From Symbiodinium natans (lineage: Eukaryota; Sar; Dinophyceae; Suessiales; Symbiodiniaceae), in NCBI GenBank assembly GCA_905221605.1, contig CAJNDS010000779.1, positions 1,465,001-1,529,000 on the forward strand: a stretch of 64,000 nt of DNA, read 5' to 3'. Both the position numbers and the translations under genes were made by a program. A model generated the notes under the pieces. It worked only from the letters and a program-made list of their open reading frames with translations. It was not told the DNA's origin and did not search any database. This document shows, one piece after another, positions 47,601-56,870 of the stretch (positions are counted from its first letter, which is position 1; every line of letters begins with the position of its first letter).

Positions 47601-50600
47601 AACCCTAAACCCTAAACCCTTTGGAAGGCTTGGCTCCAAGGCCTCTGAGCTTCGTTTGCGGCTCTGTGCCGGTGCCACTCGGAGCATCACTCTTTCACTT
47701 GAGGGCTGGGAATTTGTATTTAGGGTTTAATTTAGGGTTTAGGGTTTAGGGTTTAGGGTTTTAGGGTTCAGGGGTTAGGGTTTAGGGTTCAGGGTTCAGG
47801 GTTCAGGGTTCAGGGTTTAGGGTTCCCAGCTGCCAGTGCGGAGCCTGGGTTCAAAGAAGAAAAGGGTTTAGGGTTTAGGATTTCTGACCAAATGAACTTG
47901 CGGGATGTTTGTGCGAGGGCTTGAGCCGTTCCCTATACATTGCCCTCAAGGACTACAAAGATTATCTGCCTAACCGGATCAAGCCCCTGCTCCCACGCCT
48001 TCAGCGTGAACACTAAACCCAGAACCCTCCTGTCATTTGTGTCTGGGAGTCTGGGTCCTAAACCCTAAACCCTAAGCCCTAAACCCTAAACCCTAAACCC
48101 TAAACCCTAACCTCCTCCTGGGGGCCTTGGGGAGCCAGACAGACTCCGCCAGAGTGGTGTTGTGTTTTTTCTTGCCTATTGGGGGGGGGGGGGGGGGGGG
48201 GGGCGCATGATGACCGCCTCGTCCCCGCGCCTTCCCATCAAGTTTGGAGTATAAGAGATTATAAGGGTTTAGGGTTTAAGGGTTAAGGGTTTAGTGTTTA
48301 GGGTGTACCCTATAAGGCCCTAAGTACAAGACCCGCCTCGCCCTCGTGCAGAAGGTCCTCACGTTCGTTAGCAGTCCTCGTTGGGGTACCTACTTGGGGT
48401 CCTTGTGATAAGGGAACGCTACTATTTGGGGTCTATAGTATTGGGATGATCTTCCCCCGTGTACGAACAGTCCTTCATGGGGATTCTCATAGGTCCTGTT
48501 AAGGACTGTTAGTATAAGGGGGAACATCCCAATACGAGTAACCCTAAACCCTAAACCCTAGACCCTAAACCCTAAACCCTATACCCTACAAACCCTAAAC
48601 CCTGATTAGGGTTCCTTGCGTTCGCAAACCTTCACCAGGTTCACCTTTCCCTCGTCAGCTCTCGCTTCGCCTGCAGCCCGATGCGTGGCACCCTGGCTGC
48701 CTCTGGACTTTGTTCAGGGTTTAGGGTTTAGGGTTTAGGGTTGTTGGTTTAGGGTTTAGGGTTGCATGGTTGCATGGGTTCTGGGGTCTCTGGGTCTTAG
48801 ACTCGTATAGGTGTGCAAGAACGGACTCGAATTCCTCAAATGCACGGCAGGTGCCGGATCCCTTGGCGTTTAGTTGCGTTCAGGCTTGGCACGCATACTA
48901 TGGCATGGGATCTTGCTGCAGAACTGACGTTTTCATGCAACGCGGGTCTCTACATCTTCGACAGGCTATCTCAGCTCTACAAAGACCCTCAACTTCACCT
49001 TTTGAATGGTGTCAGTGGCTGAACGTGACGGCGCCCACTAGGCGTACGTCTTAACCCGCAGAGCCTGGCGTTTGGTTGCAGCTTTAGGAACCTTCAACCC
49101 CGCCCCCCTCCCTTCCCCCCCACCCAAAAAGAGAGAGAAAGAGATAGAGAAGGAGAACCTCTCTCTACCCTTTCCCCCTCCTTCCTTGCAAGAGGAAGGT
49201 AAGCTTCACGGCCCCCAGCTTCTTGACAGGCGGATGCCGCCGAATGCAGACAAGAAGCGACCACAAATGCTGATCCCAAGCTGGTATCGTAGAGTATGGG
49301 AGTCGGAATAATTAGTAATAGTATTCCCTTATGGTCCCTTTATAATTGTACTAGAATTTGCCCCACAACCCTATGCTAATTATGAAGGCCCCATAGTACC
49401 GACTCCCGATGCTTGGGTTTCCGGGTTAGGGCCTGCTTCCCTGCAACCCTCAGAGCCATACCTCTCAACAAGGTTAGTGTGCCTATTCCATAGGTTATCT
49501 TGGAACGGGGGGGGAGAGGGGGGCCTCCCAAGATAGCCCCTAACCCTAAACCCCAACCGCCCCAAGTCGTTTCTTTTCGGGTGGATGGGCTGTGCAGCCC
49601 CGCAGGATTCAGGGTTCAGGCTTCGGGAGGGCTTGTTTCGGGTTGAGGCAGGTTGTCGGGGGGGCGGGGGAGGGGGGGGGGGGGGCTGATCGATGCTAGC
49701 ATCAGACGTGAAAAGCACCTTCCGGGTACTATATACTAGATACTATAGACTCTGTATAGACTATAGACTATCTACGATACATGTGAAGATCCGAGACATG
49801 GCCCAGAATAAAGAAACCATTTCCCGCTACATCGGGCTGGTCGGCTGAAGTTCGGACGGCAGTGGCTCCCTACTGTGGAACGCTGTGTTGCTAGCGTGGG
49901 AGCCGCCCTACTCCAACAATCCCCGAATCGATCTAGACCTTGTGATCCTAGACCCTAAACCCCTCAATTATACACGCGAATCCGAATCTACCTAAACCTT
50001 GCGATCCTTAACCCTTAACCCTAAACCCTAAACCCTAAATCCTAAACCCTAAACCCTTCCTACACCCCGACTCCCAAGGAAGACATGAGGAAAGCCAAAG
50101 AGCTCAGGGAGGAAGCTGGACTGGGAGACATCTCCGCCTCGGCAGCTTGGGGCAAGCTTCCCCAAAATTTGGGGTTTAGGATTTAGGGTTTGTAAGGTTT
50201 AGGGTTTAGGGTTTAGGGTTTAGGATCGGGGGGGGGGGGGGGGGATTGAGATTCGAGCATTCCAGGGGCTGCATCCATGAGGCTCCTGGGAGTCTGCAAG
50301 TTTGGTTTTGCCATAAAAGGTCACGTCGAAATAAGTTTAACATACGACTAGATGATTCCCAAACTAGTGTAAAATGCTATCAGCAAGCCCTGTGTACTTG
50401 TCCTTTTCAGCAACCGCACCGCTGTGTCCGATGACTTGTTTGGACCCAGCGCCGGAGAAAAAGCAACAAACATCTTGGCATGGGTGGGGGGGGGGGGGGG
50501 GAAGTGGGAAAGTCACCGCAGAATCTGGGATTTCTTGCACATTTCACGAAGGCACAAGCCCTGGAGCAGCTTCCTGACGCCATCATCGACGAGGGCACAT

Positions 50601-52013
50601 TCAAGTACGTGGCCCTGGCGGCGATGGAGGGGCGAAGAGTAGGTAGGTGCTGCAGCAGCTTAGGGTTTTGGGTTTTGGGTTTTGGTTTTGTGGACCACTG
50701 CGCGTTTCAGGGCTACAGTTGTCATAGGAGGTGTATGGGGCTTCACATGGACTGCAGCCAAGAGTTGCATGTCCTGCGCAACTTGGGGTCAAGATGCCTG
50801 TAAGCAGCACATGTGCGCATAACCTATCCTAAACCCTAAACCCTATAAACCCTACGTTTCCACCCCTACTTCAAGGTTCTTCTGCGTGTCACGGCGGCGA
50901 GCGGTGAGACTTGTTCGCTTTTATGAAGCAAAAAAGCTGGTAGTTGAGAGGAGCCCTGGGCAACGGATCCCAAGTCCTCATCTAAACCCTAAACCCTAAA
51001 CCTTAAACCATAAACCCTAAAGAGGATTTAAGGAACAGTAACAGGTTCCGCCCAGGGCTATCACAAGTCACTGAAAGCCAAGCAAGCATCCCTCAGGGCA
51101 ATAAATCCCCATAAACCATGATTGCAACCCATTAAAGCCCCATACAGCCCGGTCTTAAACCCCACAAACCCTCCAAAACCCGAGAAAAGCCAAGACTACC
51201 TTAGAACATCCTACTAACGATCTGGCTGGAAACTAGAAATCCTTTCAAGCCTCTAGAAAACCTTATATTAGCACCATAACCCCTTGCAGAACCCGGCTTA
51301 AGGAACCGGAAACCCTTTCAAGCCCCCTAGAAAAACCCTATAAAAGCACCACACCCCCTTATTAAACCCTTCTGAAGCAGAAGAAACCCCTTAAAAGCAC
51401 CAGAGCCCCTTATATATAGAACCCTACTTAAGGAGAAGACATCCTATAACAGCACCACAACCTCTGATTAAACCTACGAAAGGAGAAGAAACCCTGTATA
51501 CGCACCGTAACCCCTTATAAACCCGACTTAAGGAGAAGACCCTGCAAAAGCACCACAACCCATCATGGAACCCCAGACTTAAGGAGAAGAAACCCTATCA
51601 AAAAAAAAACACCATAACCCTGGTAACACCCCACGTAAGGAGCTAGAAGCCCTACAAAAAGCACCATAACCCCCTCACAAAGACCCTACATAAGGAAGTA
51701 GGAACCCTATAAAAAGCACCAGAACCCCCTTGTAAAACCCTACTTAGGGAACTAGAAAACCTATACAAAAAGCACCACAACCCCTAAACCCTAAACCCTA
51801 AACCCTAAACCCTAAACCCTAAGGAGAAGAAGTACTTGGTCCGTGGCACGCTGGGCGCCGTGCTGCCAGCCCGGGTTGGCCAGCGTCGGACGCTTCATGC
51901 GGTGTAACATGCAGAGCACCATTAAATGAATAATTGCACATTTCTATATATACATATGTATGTATGTATGTATATATATATATGTGAGAGAGAGTGAGAG
52001 AGCTTTTTTTGTG

Positions 52014-52069
<56 letters not shown>

Positions 52070-52192
52070 TGGGTGGGTGGGTGGGTGGGTGGGTGGGTGG
52101 GTGGGCGTGTGCGTGTGTGCGTGTGTGCGTGTGTGCGTGTGTGCGTGTGTGCGTGTGTGCGTGTGCGTGTGCGTGTGCGTGTGCGTGTGCGT

Positions 52193-52245
<53 letters not shown>

Positions 52246-55200
52246 TGTGTGTGAGTGTGTGTGTGTGAGTGTGTGTGTGTGTGTGTTTGTTTGTTTGTTT
52301 GTTTGTTTGCTGGTTTGCTGGTTTGCTGGTTTGTTTATTTGTTTGTTTGCTTGCTTGCTTTGTTTGTTGGTTTGTTTGTTTGGGTGCGTGCGTGCGTCCG
52401 TGCATTTGTTTGTGTGTGTGTGTGTCTATTGCTTGTTCCTTTTTTTGAAACTTGCAAAAATCCCTCGCTACCTTTTGGGTTTGGGCGCATATGGCTTTTG
52501 TTTCAACATCAACCCGCCTGCATCCTTACAGCGATGGGGCCTGCCCACCCCCCCTGCCCCAGGCTCTTTTTCTCGATACGATCTATTCGAAAGGCTGGTT
52601 TCCAGCTGACCAGACCACATGAACGACAGACCTGCCGGTTTAGGGTTTCGGGTTTAGGGTGTAAAACCCTCCCGGGTGGGAGTATACTCTTTGAAATCGT
52701 GATGGTAGTCCCTGGCTCTTTGTACGGTGCGGTAGTCTCACGCCTTGAACACACCCTAGCCGCAGAACCTGCCAGCTCTGCGCCAGTGTGAGAGTCGAAA
52801 ACCCTCCCAGCACACCCTGCTTGAAGCCTCGAACCTGCCAGGCATACCACAAGGATGTAGCGCTCCCCTATGTGCGCGCCTACCTCAAGGAGGGGTTCGG
52901 CGTGGAGGCCGGTGAACTGTAGTCAGGGTTTGATCTATTTTGTTTCTTGACCCTAAACTCTATCTATGGGCTCTTCGCCCCCGGAGAATTGCAGGGTTTA
53001 CACGTACTCTGCGTGCGTGACAGCTCGGAGTTTGCTGGGCTCAGGGCATGAGGACCTTTCATTGCGATGTCAACCAGAGCTCCTGTCATCTCCCCCCCCC
53101 CCCCAGCATCCGCTCCCTGAGCTAAGAGTGGCATCGTTTTTCGGTCGAGTTATCCGATGCAAAAGGGGGTTTAAGCGGTTTAGGGTTTAGGGTTTATAGG
53201 GCTGTGCGTGTGTCTGATCGCAGGTTCTGGGGGGCGGCCGCATTCTACACGACGTTCCCAGGCATGCCGTGGGGGCTGCTGATGCTTTCTGTGAGCCTAA
53301 GGGTCCATGTACTTAAATAGGGAGTATTTGGGCCTAAGGTGCTTCCTTCGGGGCCCAGTATATAGCAATGTGGTACATGGACCCTTAGCCACAACAAGTG
53401 GCCGGCACCTACTCAACAGAAAGCAGAACCTGGCCCATGAATGTTCCCAAGGCGAGCCGCAGTGAGAGTTGTTCTGCTCGAGGAAAGCGGACGGTAAAGG
53501 TCGCAAGCAGGGGACTGCGCCAGTCCTATTGTTTTTTGTTTTATTGTTTTCTTCCTTGTTTCCTGTATCTCGCGCTAACACTTATAGGCACGACAATGAT
53601 ATATCGAATGGTTTATGGGGTAAACCCCCTAAACTCCCTAAAACAATGTTCGTGGTGCGTGCACCATCGGCCTTGCAAATGCTGCAACATTCCCAGAATT
53701 CCCTAAACCCTAAACCCTATTTCAGGGGCTTCATCAAAATCTACGGCTTCTCCTACGGCTTCCCATGGGCTGAGGGCACTGGGCACGAGATTTCTGCCGA
53801 GGACAGGGGCTGGGATCATGCTTGTCATGAAATCCCCTCCCCCTCATATTAAACCCCCGCCCCTACCCCCTAATATTAAATAACCCCCCCCGAACCCCCC
53901 ACATGCTCTAATATCTCTAATATAACTATGATAATAGGGGTATTTTAGGGGTAGGGGGGGGGTTTACGATTAGGGAGAGGGGATTACAAGGAGAGCCTCT
54001 CGAGATGGAGGGAGGGAAGCCTCTGCGTTGTTTATTTCGCAAGGTGTGCAAGAACTACTTTGCTGGCTACCAGGCGGGTGGTTTACGGTTCGGGTTTAGG
54101 GCTTAGGGCTTAGGGCTTAGGGTTTAGGGTTTAGGGTTTAGGGTTTTTAGTGCAATGGATCCTGCTAAAGATTTGCCGCACAAGAGGTCTGCATTTACGG
54201 AACCTCCTTTTTGACGGAGCCTCCTTGCGTCTTTGTCCCCTGAAGGTTGCTCATGGCCACAGGGAAACAGCGAACTTGTAGTGCAGTCTCGAGCGCCGTC
54301 CGAGTATACGTGCGAATGTGGGCTAAAGGCATGGGCTGGCGCATGTTGGAGATAGCTGGGCCCCCAAACCCGTAAAACTGAGTATTAATTGTATTAATAA
54401 TCTTAATAGTATTAACAAGACTAAGACTAGTCATGTATTAATAATACTAATAATACAATAATTAGCAATATTAACAATATTCACCATGGTTTAGGAATTT
54501 CAGGCATTAGAAGGGTTTTACGCAAGACGCCCCCTCACTCCAAAGGCCCCCCCCCCCCCCCCCCCCCGAAATCCTTCGCTGCAAAGTTCAGCCGACGGAG
54601 GAGCAGAAGGAAGGTAGCAATGAACGGACCCAGAATCAAAGGTTAGGGTTTAGGGCTTAGAGTTTATAATTAGGGTTTAGGATAGTGCCCACCAAAACTT
54701 CACGCCTCATACCTGCGAGGTGGATTGGTCCAATGAGGGCTACTGAGTCCATGTCCCACCTTTGCTGAGGATGAAGGGCTCGCGGTAGAGGTAGTGGATG
54801 CCACTGAGGCTTCGTCTATCATGGAGGATGCAGGTGATTGGTGCGATTCTGCATGTATTTGAGCTGCTTCAAGTCTTCCAGGGTTTAGGGTTTAGAGTTT
54901 ATAGGGTTTAGAGTTTAGGGTTTACATTAGGGCCTAATCTCATCGCTTGCGGTTGGAAGGCTGAAGCGCTCCTGACTTCCTCAGTTTCAAAGTGCCGCCA
55001 AAGCTTGCACAAAAGTCTCGACATCATCGGCGAACAGTAGCGCACCGTGTTTAAGCAATGCTTCTAAATCAAATGTACTTTTTACGTTTTGCATATCACA
55101 TGATATATCTATACGTATACAATCTTATGCATATAATTTTGGGAAATGTAGATGCTCCCACTCCCTCGAAAAAACCAAACTATGCCTAGTCGGGATCTTT

Positions 55201-55721
55201 GTCTCCATCCGTTCTACGGGCCCATAAACTCTTCTGAGCAACTCTGGCGGTCCGAGGCCGGTGTGCGCAATCTACTTGCCTCGCCAGCGTCGGATGCTCA
55301 GCACCCCCGGTGTGGGATGATGAGGGTGGCGGTTTGGATTGGTGGCAGTGGTCGTTATGAAGGGTTCTATCTCAGCAAGCCACTCCTGCTGCGGATGCTA
55401 GAAAATTTGGTGCCTTTTCTCAAAGAGGCTCGAAGGTGCAATTTTCTGCTTTGGGCTATACGCGGCTAGTGGAGGTGACGCGGGGTCCATGATTTGGAGA
55501 AAAGCTGATGCTTCAAATCGCGAGCCGCCTTCTCACAAGCCTGGAGGTAGATATGTTGAGGTAGGCGAAGCACAAAAAACGACGTCGCCATTCTGCATAG
55601 CCAAGCCCCATCGATCGCCCCTAAACCCTAAACCCCTAAAAAACTAAACCCTAAACCTTAAACCCTAGACCCCGGGCCTGTCTCGCAGCAGAGGCTGGTG
55701 GAGTTCCATGCTCGCTTCTGA
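38606..55721 (+). CDS. PHPT1: PHPT1-domain protein with upstream exons of unknown role (span)
   Basis: Six exons at 50552-54073 join in phase into a protein-histidine phosphatase domain of the PHPT1/Janus/ocnus family, which removes phosphate from histidine in proteins. Visible motifs in order: [19 protein letters not shown] (catalytic His, CAC at 52848-52850), [10 protein letters not shown] and [10 protein letters not shown]. Upstream exons on the same strand are clearly spliced but not recognised; whether they extend this protein or belong to another gene is unknown. PHPT1 is normally a small protein of about 125 residues, so a long N-terminal extension would be unusual. The candidate stop is at 55719-55721. 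Confidence 0.6.
39518..39712. repeat. Dispersed repeat F7, copy 2, with cgaaacatacccc units
   Basis: It matches 4776-4992 in order and sequence: agaagggcacacgg, repeated cgaaacatacccc, tagctcatgatg, cccaacacctgtcg and poly-C. It has fewer internal units than copy 1 and sits inside an AT-microsatellite region. Confidence 0.87.
39713..39900. repeat. AT/GT microsatellites and a poly-C of about 24
   Basis: (TA)n at 39713-39740 and 39818-39836, TATG steps between them, then an uninterrupted run of C near 39877-39900. Peptides from this stretch are meaningless. Confidence 0.9.
40293..40372 (+). CDS. Possible exon, frame uncertain
   Basis: A ggggtttgcag acceptor precedes a GC-rich island open in all three frames; the most protein-like reads [20 protein letters not shown]. 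No clear donor. CCCTAAA-type sequence follows. Confidence 0.4.
40464..40541 (+). CDS. Exon of unknown function, acidic
   Basis: Between an aaagag acceptor and a consensus GTAAAG donor at 40542 the frame reads [20 protein letters not shown] then WMRGVR. Both splice sites are good. Phase 0 at the 3' end suits the exon at 40767. Confidence 0.65.
40767..40832 (+). CDS. Exon of unknown function
   Basis: The acceptor is ccgcacccag ending at 40766. The frame reads [20 protein letters not shown] then RQ. It is in phase with the exon at 40464. The donor is not clear; the frame is open in both directions. Confidence 0.5.
43470..43565. repeat. Element F4, single-unit copy
   Basis: gggtaacattttacattttt, aagggtacttaaacccaata, aggaatt, then tcccaaccatgaac. 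Equivalent to 18606-18742 without the internal duplication. Confidence 0.82.
43673..43739. repeat. TTTAGGG tract
   Basis: About nine perfect units. Confidence 0.95.
44365..44473. repeat. Inverted-repeat element F1 (full)
   Basis: cttgggatcttcccccttct at the left, ggactgttagtataagggtt and ggggacatcccaa at the right. The right arm carries a short duplicated piece (ataagggttataagg). Confidence 0.8.
44526..44603. repeat. CCCTAAA tract abutting an exon
   Basis: About eleven perfect units end six bases before the acceptor of the exon at 44610. Confidence 0.95.
44610..44675 (+). CDS. Exon of unknown function
   Basis: The acceptor is acctggcag ending at 44609. The frame reads [20 protein letters not shown] then MQ, to a GC donor (gcccaa) at 44676; it stays open a few codons further (AQETYE). 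Codon use and composition are clearly coding. Family not recognised. Confidence 0.6.
45509..45612. repeat. Inverted-repeat element F3, young copy
   Basis: Nearly identical to 30043-30147 from ctagtagtagagtaggtaac to ccaggttactggacaactaa. Confidence 0.82.
45855..45910. repeat. Half copy of element F1
   Basis: gttgggatgttcccccttat begins the left arm, then the sequence leaves the family after tagtaccccctatgataa. The arm follows TTTAGGG repeats directly. Confidence 0.6.
46182..46228 (+). CDS. Exon of unknown function
   Basis: Poly-C plus tgtccctcaag forms the acceptor and a consensus GTGAGT donor follows at 46229. The frame reads [15 protein letters not shown]. The splice sites are among the best in the window. 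Confidence 0.65.
46383..46472. repeat. Element F6
   Basis: ggggtaccttattggcctcc, aagggaatcctactatttgg, then ccccttgttttcgtaaacac. A second copy lies only 120 bases downstream. Confidence 0.75.
46591..46692. repeat. Element F6
   Basis: gggtttacaatgttaaaggg, ttggggtccttaatataagg, gaatcctactatt, then cattttcgtaaacctcc. Close match to 46383 and 57567. Confidence 0.78.
47476..47495 (+). CDS. Possible 20-base micro-exon
   Basis: A strong polypyrimidine acceptor (cctctttttctacag, ends 47475) and a perfect GTAAGTA donor at 47496 enclose only 20 bases (KVVVFK or KGRRLQ by phase). The quality of both sites argues for a real exon. Confidence 0.55.
47951..48005 (+). CDS. Exon of unknown function, basic
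   Basis: After a tgccctcaag acceptor the frame reads [18 protein letters not shown] before a gtgaac donor at 48006. Coding appearance is good; the family is unknown. Confidence 0.6.
48181..48203. repeat. Poly-G run of about 23
   Basis: One of more than fifteen G or C homopolymers of 10-25 bases in the window (others near 1613, 3935, 9173, 13873, 16668, 22393, 39877, 50228, 54549, 61108 and 61790). Confidence 0.95.
48325..48354 (+). CDS. Possible short exon after a CCCTAAG acceptor
   Basis: ggccctaag (ends 48324) is followed by TACAAGACC.. reading [10 protein letters not shown] and a gtcctc donor at 48355. A second frame is open. The acceptor resembles a telomere-unit variant. Confidence 0.4.
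48441..48532. repeat. Inverted-repeat element F1 (full)
   Basis: ttgggatgatcttcccccgt and gaacagtcctt at the left; aaggactgttagtataaggg and gaacatcccaa at the right. It directly follows a partial F6 element (48385-48435). Confidence 0.8.
49296..49408. repeat. Element F5 with inverted ends
   Basis: gtatgggagtcggaataatt at the left is partly mirrored by atagtaccgactccc at the right; the interior has tattcccttatggtcccttt and ccctatgctaattatgaagg. Confidence 0.7.
49789..49839 (+). CDS. Gene 2 exon, upstream of the PHPT1 domain
   Basis: After an acatgtgaag acceptor the frame reads [17 protein letters not shown] to a gtcggc donor at 49840, phase 0 at both ends. It is in phase with the exon at 50079, so both probably belong to the PHPT1-containing protein. 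Confidence 0.6.
50079..50144 (+). CDS. Gene 2 exon, charged helix
   Basis: After a ctcccaag acceptor the frame reads [20 protein letters not shown] then SA, to a GC donor (gcttgg) at 50145. It runs in phase into the exon at 50552. Confidence 0.65.
50552..50638 (+). CDS. PHPT1: Gene 2 exon, start of PHPT1 domain
   Basis: After a ttcacgaag acceptor the frame reads [20 protein letters not shown] then ALAAMEGRR, to a gtaggt donor at 50639. The pattern (I/V)PDxxID.(D/E)G.FKYV is how PHPT1 proteins begin. Confidence 0.85.
51040..51780. repeat. Degenerate minisatellite of about 55-60 bp in a PHPT1 intron
   Basis: Ten or more diverged units built on cttaaggagaagaaacccta, taaaagcaccataacccc and ttataaaaccc. 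The array ends where CCCTAAA repeats begin (51782). Confidence 0.88.
51782..51823. repeat. CCCTAAA tract whose last unit is the splice acceptor
   Basis: Five to six CCCTAAA units end in CCCTAAG; that AG is the acceptor of the PHPT1 exon at 51824. Confidence 0.85.
51824..51859 (+). CDS. PHPT1: Gene 2 exon, PHPT1 domain
   Basis: Thirty-six bases read [12 protein letters not shown], phase 0 at both ends, donor gtgctg at 51860. It matches the family element (K)xxVRG just before the catalytic His segment; the next exon continues AYHKDV. Confidence 0.85.
52012..52435. repeat. Compound GT-rich microsatellite
   Basis: Ordered blocks: GTGC (about 52012-52070), GGTG (52070-52105), GTGTGC, GTGCGT, (GT)n, then GTTT/GCTG units to 52380. 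Long open frames on both strands here are artefacts. The array sits in the intron of the PHPT1 gene. Confidence 0.95.
52842..52907 (+). CDS. PHPT1: Gene 2 exon with PHPT1 catalytic histidine
   Basis: The acceptor is acctgccag ending at 52841. The frame reads [20 protein letters not shown] then VE. The Tyr-His pair (His codon 52848-52850) corresponds to the catalytic His53 of human PHPT1. The donor that keeps phase is GC (gccggt) at 52908. Confidence 0.88.
53224..53261 (+). CDS. PHPT1: Gene 2 exon, PHPT1 GGGRI motif
   Basis: The acceptor is gatcgcag ending at 53223. The frame reads [12 protein letters not shown] plus two bases of Arg; Leu-Gly-Gly-Gly-Arg-Ile is the family signature. A GC donor (gcatgc) at 53262 restores the frame with the exon at 53726. 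Confidence 0.88.
53295..53390. repeat. Inverted-repeat element with cctaagggtccatgta ends
   Basis: cctaagggtccatgtac is mirrored by gtacatggacccttagcc. It begins about 34 bases after a splice donor. Diverged ends of the same kind flank 56195-56460. Confidence 0.75.
53726..53801 (+). CDS. PHPT1: Gene 2 exon, PHPT1 IYGYS motif
   Basis: After a ctatttcag acceptor the frame reads [20 protein letters not shown] then EISAE. Human PHPT1 has IHVYGYSxxYG..xHxIS at this place. The donor that gives phase 0 is GA (gacagg) at 53802. CCCTAAA repeats precede the acceptor. Confidence 0.88.
53822..54000. repeat. Foldback element F9, copy 1
   Basis: C-rich left part (cctcccctcatattaaaccc, ccctaatattaaataacccc) and G-rich right part (gataataggggtattttagg, ggtaggggggg) pair as a long imperfect hairpin. 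The same design occurs at 55920-56100. Confidence 0.7.
54044..54073 (+). CDS. PHPT1: Gene 2 exon, end of PHPT1 domain
   Basis: After a atttcgcaag acceptor 30 bases read [10 protein letters not shown], phase 0 at both ends, donor GC (gcgggt) at 54074. After EISAE this matches the C-terminal IS.E..K..YP.Y part of PHPT1. Confidence 0.8.
54592..54613 (+). CDS. Possible gene 2 micro-exon
   Basis: A poly-C run (about 20) leads to candidate acceptors at 54586 and 54591, and a gtagca donor stands at 54614. It reads PTEEQKE (or FSRRRSRRK from the earlier acceptor). Short, so uncertain. Confidence 0.4.
55689..55721 (+). CDS. Possible last exon of gene 2 with stop
   Basis: After a cctgtctcgcag acceptor (ends 55688) one frame reads [10 protein letters not shown] and stops at TGA 55719-55721. 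The phase with the preceding micro-exon depends on which acceptor that exon uses. Confidence 0.4.
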   Translation, partial: QRLVEFHARF

Positions 55722-55919
55722 AATCGCTGCCACGGGGATATCAGGTAATCCTCCAGGGCTCGGGCCATGCAGGAATGTCTGACACGGAATTAGGAAGCCA
55801 GGAATCTAGGGGGACTGGAGAGAACTCCCATTTCCCTAGGTAGGACTGGGGTTGGGGAGGGGGGGTTCTTTTAGGGCGGCTTGGAGCTATAGATGTTCTT
55901 CATACATAAGTGCTCCAAA

Positions 55920-56100
55920 GTTAAAAACTCACGTGAGTAATCCCCTTCCCCCAATACTAACCCCCCCCCCCCCCCACCCCAAAATATTAGATACCCCCCA
56001 CCCCCACCCCCACCCCCCCATTTACTATATTACAACTATCATTAGGGGTATTTCATATTAGGGGGTTTGGGGGGGTTGTAATATGAGGGGTAAGGGATTA
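55920..56100. repeat. Foldback element F9, copy 2
   Basis: gtaatccccttcccccaata and ccaaaatattagataccccc at the left; tcattaggggtatttcatat, gggggttgtaatatgagggg and taagggatta at the right. Hairpin design as in 53822-54000. Confidence 0.7.
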
Positions 56101-56639
56101 TTGAGAGGGCTTTTTTTTGCTACGAAGAACGCGGGTCCTGAGACGATGGCAGCCCAGTGTCATGGCCGAATGGCCTGACCTAGCAAACCAACCCTAAGGA
56201 TCCATGTACCTATATGGGGGGTTTACGAAAATAGGAGCACCCTTCTTGGGGTTTGGGGTTTAGGGCTTAGGGTTTAGGATTTAGAGTTTAGGGGGGCTCC
56301 GATAATCAAGATTATACCATTTGGGGGCCAATTAAGGGTACACCTATTTGAGGAAATGCCCAGATGGTTTTTCCTTGGGCCCTAGAGGGGGTTCCGACGT
56401 TTTATGGCCCAAGCATATACTACCTGTACGAACTATAGAGGCACACGGACCCTTAGGGCAGCAAGAGTTTCATATCTCAGGGCCTCGGGCGGCAAGCCAC
56501 CAAAGTACGTCCGATGAAAAAAGCTTTGCGAAGCTCCCTGCTTGGGCAAGCTGCGGCGGGCAAGAGAGATTCCAAGTGTGCGCCGGCGCCGGCCTCCCGA
56601 TTGATAGCAGGGCGCAGTAATTCCGAGAGCATCCTCAGT

Positions 56640-56870
56640 TGCTCAAACCCCGTAAAGCCCAGTTTTCCATCAAATCCTAAACCCTGAAGTTAGCACCCTG
56701 CACCCTAACCGCGACAACATCTTCAGTTACCCAAACCCTATGCCGATAAAGCCCAGCTTTCCATCAAACCCTGAACGTTAGAAGCACCCTAACCCCGATA
56801 ACATCCTCAATTACCCAAACCCTATACAGCCCAGCTTTGCATCAAACCCTAACCCTGAAGTTAGAGCCCC
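56640..56870. repeat. Minisatellite of about 70-90 bp, three units
   Basis: Each unit contains a variant of aaagcccagctttccatcaa, followed by accctgaa and tagaagcaccctaacc. Confidence 0.8.

Noticed and set aside
51040-51780. CRISPR-like array of spaced repeats
   Set aside because: Units are diverged along their whole length with no constant repeat/unique spacer structure; it is a eukaryotic minisatellite.
51944-52609. Open frames up to 198 codons on both strands
   Set aside because: They are Cys-Val, Arg-Val or Thr-His repeats encoded by the GT-rich microsatellite.
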